Below are positions 24,571 to 28,600 of a stretch of 28,600 nt of DNA, piece after piece. The stretch's first letter is position 1. Each line of letters starts with the position of its first letter. Position numbers and translations under genes: made by a program. Source of the stretch: a virus; IMG/VR virus record IMGVR_UViG_3300023178_000201, positions 1 through 28,600 of that record. One strand, given 5' to 3'. Under the pieces are notes generated by a model that saw nothing but the letters and a program-made list of their open reading frames with translations, was not told the DNA's origin and did not search any database.

Positions 24571-25277
24571 ATATTCTCGAACCTCTTGAAATGGTTCTTA
24601 TTACTCCTCCCAGAATGGGAACGAGGGCAATATCAGACTTGCTTATGAGAAAAGGGCGGATTATTGACCATGCAAAAATAGACAATCCTCATCACGAAGG
24701 AAAAATAACAAGAGGAACATTATTCCATACCTTTCCAGCATGCTTAAGAAATGCTCCAAATATGTTTAACCTTGTTGAAGAAGGAGTAAAAAAAGAACTC
24801 GCTCCTTTATTTAGAGAACGTTATTCTTATTACACTTGGGCAGCAACCATGAGGCATCCTGTTGCGAGATATGCGAGCATGGTAAGCTGGCACTTAGAAT
24901 TAGAAGACGAAGGATCAAAAAAATTAGCAAAAGGATGGATTGATAAACCTCAAACATGTTTTCATATGCGCGAGTATGAGAGCTTGCTTAATATTGATAA
25001 GCTCATACATATGGATTACTGGATTAGGACAGAACATATGGCAGAAGATATTATGAACATACCCTGCCTTAAAGAAAAAATTCTAGATGAAAATAATCCT
25101 CTTCCAGCTAAAGCTTTTGCAGAAACAATCCAGAATAATACTTATTCTTCTTCTTACTATAAAAATTATTTTAGCGTAAATGATGTTCCGAGAAAAACTT
25201 GGAATTATTTTTATTTTGCATACAAAGAAATCTATGATAAGTTTGGATATGAAGAATATCGAATCAAAGAACGTTAA
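24567..25277 (+). CDS. Sulfotransferase-family protein
   Basis: 236 aa. A 5'-PSB-like loop TPPRMGTRAI (13-22, PAPS-binding) and a 3'-phosphate motif RHPVARYASM (96-105; R96 and S104 are the key residues) are visible, and the C-terminus has the frequent YKEIYDKFGYEEY ending. It would transfer sulfate from PAPS to a glycan or other hydroxyl. It is cytoplasmic, with no signal peptide. The gene converges on, and overlaps by 14 nt at the 3' end, a sialyltransferase-like GT29 gene, suggesting linked modification of a surface glycan or of virion glycans. Confidence 0.7.
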   Translation: MNILEPLEMVLITPPRMGTRAISDLLMRKGRIIDHAKIDNPHHEGKITRGTLFHTFPACLRNAPNMFNLVEEGVKKELAPLFRERYSYYTWAATMRHPVARYASMVSWHLELEDEGSKKLAKGWIDKPQTCFHMREYESLLNIDKLIHMDYWIRTEHMAEDIMNIPCLKEKILDENNPLPAKAFAETIQNNTYSSSYYKNYFSVNDVPRKTWNYFYFAYKEIYDKFGYEEYRIKER

Positions 25278-26094
25278 TTAATCCTTTTTCAGCCCAAGAA
25301 TCAAAAACAATCGCTTCTTCTTCATAGTTAATTTGCTCATGCAGGGGAGATTTGTCTTGTCTTGTTACTAACTCACAAATATTATTATCCTGAAAATCTA
25401 AACCTATAACAGAAACATCATAATTTAAAACATTTTTAAAATAATATATTGTTGAGATACCCACCGATGGGTATCCAACTGTTTTTGTCGCGATTTCATT
25501 AGATACATATGAAGGAACCATTGTAAAATCTTGATTTGTATCATATAAGTCTGAACTTTTTAAGTCTTTCCATATTTTTTGTTCTTCTATATTTTCAATT
25601 CCCAATCTTTCTAAAAGTAATAATTTTATAAATCTAACAGAGTCAAATAAGTATCCATTTTTTTCACAAAAGTAATATAACCATGCTTGCATGCTTGTAA
25701 ACTGATCTGATGGAAGAAGGATAATCTTATTCTCCACGTTCGGAAACATTCTTCCTTTTGCCCAACTAATAAGCAGAGGGCTTGCGCTATATACAACATG
25801 GGTAGTTTTCGAGCCAAGAATTTTCTTATTCTTCTCGGAGGGAGTCATAAAATCATCCATCCTACAGACATAATCAAAACTATCAATTAGCTCTCCTGCA
25901 TTTTTATGCTTTAATGAATGATTATTTCCTACTATGCAAATTTTTTTCTTTTCTGTGAATATTGGACTATTTTTCTCTATCCACATTAGTTCCGAGCCAG
26001 CCTGTTTAAAATAATTAAAATAATTACCATATTTTGTTTTAGCTTCAGCGTTAATTCTGTCTTGATCGGTTTTATAATTCTCGAACATATTCAT
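25264..26094 (-). CDS. Glycosyltransferase family 29 (sialyltransferase-like)
   Basis: 276 aa from ATG at 26094. Earlier starts (TTG 26130, ATG 26106) lie inside the promoter. An L-like sialylmotif is seen in ICIVGNNHSLKHKNAGELID then SFDYVCRMDDF (52-82). An S-like motif is in VGYPSVGISTIYY (206-218) with SVIGLDF (228-234), and a VS-like H-x-x-x-x-Y-E is at H252 (LHEQINYEEE). GT29 enzymes transfer sialic acid from CMP-sialic acid; phage members might use related sugars. There is no signal anchor, so it works in the cytoplasm. It faces the sulfotransferase gene tail to tail. Confidence 0.75.
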   Translation of the reverse strand: MNMFENYKTDQDRINAEAKTKYGNYFNYFKQAGSELMWIEKNSPIFTEKKKICIVGNNHSLKHKNAGELIDSFDYVCRMDDFMTPSEKNKKILGSKTTHVVYSASPLLISWAKGRMFPNVENKIILLPSDQFTSMQAWLYYFCEKNGYLFDSVRFIKLLLLERLGIENIEEQKIWKDLKSSDLYDTNQDFTMVPSYVSNEIATKTVGYPSVGISTIYYFKNVLNYDVSVIGLDFQDNNICELVTRQDKSPLHEQINYEEEAIVFDSWAEKGLINVL

Positions 26095-26101
26095 TGTTTC
26101 T

Positions 26102-26130
26102 ATCATATTACTTATATAAATAAAAGTCAA
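26102..26130 (-). promoter_or_regulatory. sigma70-like promoter TTGACT-N17-TATGAT
   Basis: TTGACT (26125-26130), 17 bp, TATGAT (26102-26107), then 7 nt to ATG 26094. It decides the GT29 start and predicts a leaderless mRNA. Confidence 0.7.
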
Positions 26131-26154
26131 TCAAATTCATTAAATTATTTTGCT

Positions 26155-26168
26155 GTGTATATACTTAT
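26155..26168 (+). promoter_or_regulatory. Late promoter-like element GTGTATA-N7-ATG (plus strand)
   Basis: GTGTATA (26155-26161), 7 nt, ATG 26169. It is the only plus-strand copy found and matches the minus-strand ones exactly in spacing. Confidence 0.5.
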
Positions 26169-26456
26169 ATGAGGTTTTTATTGATAATATTATTTTTTTG
26201 TAATTGTTCATTAAAAGAACCTAACTTAAAACCAGAAGACACTAAATTTTCTGAAGAAGAAAAGAATTGGGAGCAGATTTACGCTCTTGAGCTTGCTGCA
26301 GCCCTAAAAAACCAAGATGATTTAGCTTTTCACTTTTTCTGGCCTTACTATATGTGGGAAAGATATAAAAATAAATGTAAGAAATATAATCCGAGTCATT
26401 ATGACTCATGCATATGTCAACAGAAAACTCCTTTTGAGTCAGATAGTCGCAACTAA
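26169..26456 (+). CDS. Small exported, possibly lipid-anchored protein
   Basis: 95 aa. A short signal-like hydrophobic N-terminus (residues 3-12) runs into Cys11 and Cys13; the residues before them (FFC, CNC) do not make a canonical lipobox. The mature part is charged, with FHFFWPYYMWERYKNKCKKY and two more Cys near the C-terminus (CICQQK). It carries a late-type element, so it should be made with virion or lysis proteins. Candidate roles include a lysis accessory or superinfection-exclusion protein; nothing in the sequence decides. Confidence 0.5.
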   Translation: MRFLLIILFFCNCSLKEPNLKPEDTKFSEEEKNWEQIYALELAAALKNQDDLAFHFFWPYYMWERYKNKCKKYNPSHYDSCICQQKTPFESDSRN

Positions 26457-26517
26457 CTAGATTTTACCGCGATTTTACGCCATTTTTAGTTGGCATGGCT
26501 TATGCAATATATATTGT

Positions 26518-26898
26518 ATGAAATATTCACTTATAAATTCTGGTTTTGACACCTCTTGGTTGTCAGATTTTTTTAATGTTAACGAACCCACTCTTAATAA
26601 CAGAGTTTGCAGTTTTAGTTCTGGGACAGATATTGAAGAACTAGATGATGGATATGTTATTCGGGTAGCGGTTCCTGGGATGTCTAAAGAAGATTTAAAA
26701 ATATCTTTGGATGATGGTTTGGTTAAAGTTTCGGGAGAAAAGAAAATTAGTAAGGGTATGACCTCAAAAGTTAACCGCGAATTCTCCACGAAGATCAAAA
26801 TTGACGCAAAAAACTCAAAAGCAACTGTAAACAACGGAATTCTCGAAATTCAATTAAAACAAGAGAAAGGCGCGCGAAACACCATAGAGATAACCTAA
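26518..26898 (+). CDS. Hsp20/alpha-crystallin small heat shock protein
   Basis: 126 aa. A short N-terminus (1-33) precedes an alpha-crystallin domain with YVIRVAVPGMSKEDLKISL (46-64), VSGEK (71-75), NREFSTKIKID (86-96) and the conserved A-x3-NGIL (102-109) in KATVNNGILEIQL. It is an ATP-independent holdase that binds unfolding proteins. Cyanophages and other marine phages carry such genes, perhaps to help virion folding or host proteostasis. It is followed by a strong terminator. No clear promoter class is found upstream; a GG-N10-GC resemblance to sigma54 at 26491-26506 was rejected. Confidence 0.88.
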   Translation: MKYSLINSGFDTSWLSDFFNVNEPTLNNRVCSFSSGTDIEELDDGYVIRVAVPGMSKEDLKISLDDGLVKVSGEKKISKGMTSKVNREFSTKIKIDAKNSKATVNNGILEIQLKQEKGARNTIEIT

Positions 26899-26978
26899 TG
26901 TATTCGAATAAGGCCCGATTATTTTTTTGGTCGAGCGTTTTTCCAAATAACGGGATTCTGTTTCTATACTGAAAACTA

Positions 26979-27043
26979 CCACCCCCGCCCATTCCTCAGA
27001 GAGTCGCTTTTGCGAAATTCCAAAAAATGGGGGGGGTTTTTTT
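26979..27043 (+). terminator. Terminator after hsp20
   Basis: ACCCCCGCCCATT pairs with AATGGGGGGGGT (one bulged G), closing a loop with its own small TCGC/GCGA hairpin, and is followed by a T7 tract (27037-27043). The 26899-27048 gap contains nothing else that I can support. Confidence 0.8.
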
Positions 27044-27048
27044 GTAGC

Positions 27049-27351
27049 CTAAAAACTTTTTTCAGGCTCAAACCTGACTGCATACCAATCATGCGGGTTC
27101 ACAACTTGGTTATTCATCATGGGTTCACCACCTTTGATGCTAAAATCTGCGTCAGCGATGTTTCTTAATCGCTCTCTGGTTGTGGCTGTTGGCCAACCCG
27201 CCCAACTGGCTTGAATTAATCCGTCAGGAGTACGCTTAATAATCTTATGTCCATAAAGCCAAACATTGTTTCCGTCTGTTATCGTGTTGTCAACCTTTTT
27301 TGCTTTGCCCGCAAGAAATGCTTCTTTAATCTGTTGTGAAATTTTAGTCAT
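27049..27351 (-). CDS. Small phage protein with WAGWPTATTRERLR motif
   Basis: 100 aa. WLYGHKIIKRTPDGLIQASW is followed by AGWPTATTRERLRNIADADF and a C-terminal Trp/Tyr motif (HDWYAVRF). I associate this kind of GWPT-TTRERL segment with small proteins of unknown function scattered in phage genomes. It starts just after the stop of the 60-aa gene at 27353 (same unit), driven by the promoter before 27535. No enzyme motif is visible. Confidence 0.6.
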   Translation of the reverse strand: MTKISQQIKEAFLAGKAKKVDNTITDGNNVWLYGHKIIKRTPDGLIQASWAGWPTATTRERLRNIADADFSIKGGEPMMNNQVVNPHDWYAVRFEPEKSF

Positions 27352-27352
27352 T

Positions 27353-27535
27353 TTAGTTGCTTTCTTCTACATTGTTAACGATAGAAACTCTATCACCATT
27401 TTCTCTCAATTCTTGTTGAATATTCTTAGCAATCTTAAGAGCCTGAACTTCACACTTAGCATTATCAATTAGCTTTCCGAATAATGAAATGTTGAGCCAC
27501 TCGGAAAGGTTTGGGTTTACTTCAATTTTAATCAT
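27353..27535 (-). CDS. Small protein, paralogue of the 27805 gene
   Basis: 60 aa starting MIKIEVNPNLSEWLNISLFG. It shares MIKI, PN, W, NI, F, KL and AL-x2-AK at the same positions with the 63-aa protein at 27805-27996, so the two are duplicates. The C-terminal part (about 40-60) diverges. No function is recognised. It has a well-placed sigma70-like promoter (ATG 6 nt from the -10) and is co-directional with the next gene at 27049. Confidence 0.55.
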   Translation of the reverse strand: MIKIEVNPNLSEWLNISLFGKLIDNAKCEVQALKIAKNIQQELRENGDRVSIVNNVEESN

Positions 27536-27541
27536 ATAAAG

Positions 27542-27570
27542 AATCTAATGCTTTTAACTGATAAAGTCAA
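27542..27570 (-). promoter_or_regulatory. sigma70-like promoter TTGACT-N17-TAGATT
   Basis: TTGACT (27565-27570), 17 bp, TAGATT (27542-27547), 6 nt to ATG 27535. Upstream, two A7 tracts 11 bp apart (27583-27589, 27594-27600) sit where an UP element would be. Confidence 0.7.
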
Positions 27571-27623
27571 GCCCATAGAGCATTTTTTTCGCATTTTTTT
27601 CGGCCCGCGATTTTCGTGCCAGT

Positions 27624-27815
27624 TTAACTCTTTAACTCGAAAATACCTTCCTGGATCTCTACTAGCCTGTCGGAATTCGCAAGTACACAATCAACCGATA
27701 AAATTCTATCATTCAGCTTGGGCTTATAGTAAGGACTATCTTTCCTTAAAATAATAAGTCTTCTATCTATGGCAGTAAGTACGAATGGATTTTTTGCTTG
27801 AAGTTCAGCGAGCAT
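27624..27815 (-). CDS. Small unknown phage protein
   Basis: 63 aa (MLAELQAKNPFVLTAIDRRL at the N-terminus), mixed charge, beta-like, no recognised motif. The start overlaps the 27805 gene by 11 nt, so coupling with that gene is likely. It is the third gene of the unit that starts at 28100. Confidence 0.5.
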   Translation of the reverse strand: MLAELQAKNPFVLTAIDRRLIILRKDSPYYKPKLNDRILSVDCVLANSDRLVEIQEGIFELKS

Positions 27816-27996
27816 CTTCTACAACTATAACACGCCTTACGCCATTGTCAAAGTAAAATTGTTGCTCGTTGTTTCGGGCGAGTTCTTTAGCTTTTCTTAA
27901 AGCCTCTGACCTTGTATGCACTTGCTCAACTAACTTGTTGAAAGCAAAAATGTTGAACCAATTACAGAAGTTAGGGTGTGTTTTTATCTTAATCAT
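27805..27996 (-). CDS. Small protein, paralogue of the 27353 gene
   Basis: 63 aa starting MIKIKTHPNFCNWFNIFAFN. It aligns from end to end with the 60-aa protein at 27353 (MIKI, PN, W, NI, F, KL, AL-x2-AK), with a different C-terminus (RRVIVVEDAR). Its ATG lies within the stop of the 35-aa membrane peptide (ATGA). Unknown function; tandem duplication with divergence is typical of early phage genes. Confidence 0.55.
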   Translation of the reverse strand: MIKIKTHPNFCNWFNIFAFNKLVEQVHTRSEALRKAKELARNNEQQFYFDNGVRRVIVVEDAR

Positions 27997-28100
27997 GATG
28001 GGTTTATGAGGTTAGCAATGAAAGCACATCCAAAAATCAAGATTGTGCCAATAACAAATGGGACGAACACAATAGTAAACATATCAAATAATTTTCGCAT
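27993..28100 (-). CDS. 35-aa single-pass membrane peptide
   Basis: MRKLFDMFTIVFVPFVIGTI then LIFGCAFIANLINPS. A short basic start and one hydrophobic helix of about 22 residues. Its stop overlaps the following start (ATGA) and a TTGACT-N17-TAGATT promoter ends 6 nt before its ATG. Both support it being a real gene despite its length. The role is unknown; it may act on the host inner membrane early in infection. Confidence 0.6.
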   Translation of the reverse strand: MRKLFDMFTIVFVPFVIGTILIFGCAFIANLINPS

Positions 28101-28106
28101 AATAAT

Positions 28107-28135
28107 AATCTATAAGGTTTTAAGAAAAAAGTCAA
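28107..28135 (-). promoter_or_regulatory. sigma70-like promoter TTGACT-N17-TAGATT
   Basis: TTGACT (28130-28135), 17 bp, TAGATT (28107-28112), 6 nt to ATG 28100. The -35 contains the stop codon of the upstream gene. Confidence 0.7.
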
Positions 28136-28317
28136 GCAAAAACCTTGAGACTTTGCTCTCTTTTTCCTGTAAGTTCAAGCAATTTCGCCTCAATATCCAT
28201 CTGAACGGATGCCAAAGCATTGGCAGAAGTCATGTTTCCCGCTCGAATTTCTTTGACCTTTTGTTCGTTTAACTTTTTAAGCATTTCTGTGAGGTTATCT
28301 ATCTTTGTTGTAATCAT
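28132..28317 (-). CDS. Small helical phage protein
   Basis: 61 aa, almost wholly helical and charged (NLTEMLKKLNEQKVKEIRAG, then ASVQMDIEAKLLELTGK). No known motif. Its stop codon is inside the -35 of the next promoter, and its own promoter (TTGACT-N16-TACTAT) lies 6 nt before the ATG, so it should be an early, leaderless gene. Function unknown. Confidence 0.55.
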   Translation of the reverse strand: MITTKIDNLTEMLKKLNEQKVKEIRAGNMTSANALASVQMDIEAKLLELTGKREQSLKVFA

Positions 28318-28323
28318 GGTTTT

Positions 28324-28351
28324 ATAGTATAGTAATGTTAAAAAAAGTCAA
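28324..28351 (-). promoter_or_regulatory. sigma70-like promoter TTGACT-N16-TACTAT
   Basis: TTGACT (28346-28351), 16 bp, TACTAT (28324-28329), 6 nt to ATG 28317. It again overlaps the stop of the gene upstream. TATACT at 28326-28331 is an alternative -10 with a 14-bp spacer. Confidence 0.6.
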
Positions 28352-28600
28352 GCCACAAGTGCAGTATAATCAGAAAAGTTCATATACGCTTGCAAGTTTC
28401 TTTGTCTGCCTAATGCACGAAGTCCAATCACGCCTGTTCTGTTTCGGTTAACTTCACCCGTTTCTGTTTCAAATTCTTCTCTTGAGTAATCATCTCTTGA
28501 CACGCCTTTGGGATCAATTCGGGCAATTACTTCTTTTGTGATGTTGCCCCAATATCCTTCATCGGGCGGAACAATCTCGATTGAAAAATGTTCAAGAACT
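28348..28600 (-). CDS. C-terminal part of an unrecognised phage protein
   Basis: 83 codons plus stop, open to the right edge. The visible part includes IEIVPPDEGYWGNITKEVIA, IDPKGVSRDDYSREEFETET and GVIGLRALGRQRNLQAYMNF, ending FSDYTALVA. It is charged and conserved-looking, but I do not recognise the family. The stop TGA lies in the -35 of the next promoter. Confidence 0.6.
   Translation of the reverse strand, partial: VLEHFSIEIVPPDEGYWGNITKEVIARIDPKGVSRDDYSREEFETETGEVNRNRTGVIGLRALGRQRNLQAYMNFSDYTALVA

Noticed and set aside
26095-26130. Longer GT29 N-terminus starting TTG 26130
   Set aside because: That TTG is the -35 hexamer and the in-frame ATG at 26106 is in the -10, so they would be upstream of the transcript.
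26491-26506. sigma54-like GG-N10-GC site before hsp20
   Set aside because: TGGCATG/ATGCA has mismatches at both key hexamers and no activator gene or site is seen; likely chance.
26475-26834. 119-codon minus-strand open frame
   Set aside because: Antisense to a clear Hsp20 gene.
27581-27603. Tandem 11-bp repeat as a CRISPR or iteron array
   Set aside because: Only two copies; better explained as phased A-tracts upstream of a promoter.
1-28600. tRNA, rRNA, CRISPR, IS or integrase genes
   Set aside because: I looked for cloverleaf-type regions, regular repeat arrays and transposase or integrase motifs and saw none.

Overview
This window is part of a dsDNA tailed-phage genome (lytic phage, or less likely a prophage) of an AT-rich, probably aquatic lineage. 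It carries one coherent head-to-tail morphogenesis block on the minus strand. From about 24.1 kb leftward, in transcription order, this reads: a lysis-like cassette (holin candidate, unimolecular-spanin candidate with an EF-hand, membrane-anchored GAF protein); a zinc-ribbon protein and a phage sigma factor; a small-terminase candidate; an SNase-type nuclease; a zinc-finger/ERCC4-type nuclease; large terminase; portal; fused protease/scaffold; decoration-protein candidate; major capsid protein; four neck/connector proteins; major tail-tube protein plus two tube-like paralogues; two tail-assembly-chaperone candidates; and a tape-measure protein that runs off the left edge. I see no sheath gene beside the tube gene, so a long non-contractile (siphovirus-like) tail is favoured. 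The lipoprotein-plus-C-terminal-TM architecture of the spanin candidate points to a Gram-negative host. I cannot name the host.

Right of 24.1 kb the layout changes to an accessory region on both strands: a DUF2384/ParS-like small protein, a CGRGKCCP small protein and a sulfotransferase on plus; a GT29 (sialyltransferase-like) enzyme converging on minus; a small exported protein and an Hsp20 chaperone on plus; then a run of small minus-strand genes typical of early phage regions. No tRNA, CRISPR, insertion sequence, integrase, replication gene or endolysin was recognised. The longest gene-free stretch is about 150 bases (26899-27048), which holds a terminator.

The most interesting signal is regulatory. 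Two promoter-like classes sit at a nearly fixed distance from start codons. Class 1 is sigma70-like (TTGACT, 16-17 bp, a TATAAT-like hexamer, then 6-7 nt to ATG) and precedes early small genes and the GT29 gene; a related TTGCTA/TACTAT site precedes the zinc-ribbon/sigma operon. Class 2 is GTGTAYW (mostly GTGTATA) followed by 7-8 nt and ATG. It precedes the portal, the 64-aa gene before the protease, two tail-tube-like genes, the holin candidate and a small exported protein. In both classes the expected transcription start falls on or next to the ATG, so these mRNAs would be leaderless. The phage encodes its own sigma factor, itself behind a class-1-like promoter, so a simple model is host sigma70 -> phage sigma -> GTGTATA late promoters. 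Strong terminators after the capsid and tail-tube genes are followed at once by a class 2 element, which makes modular late units. All product names come from reading the translations; no database search was possible.
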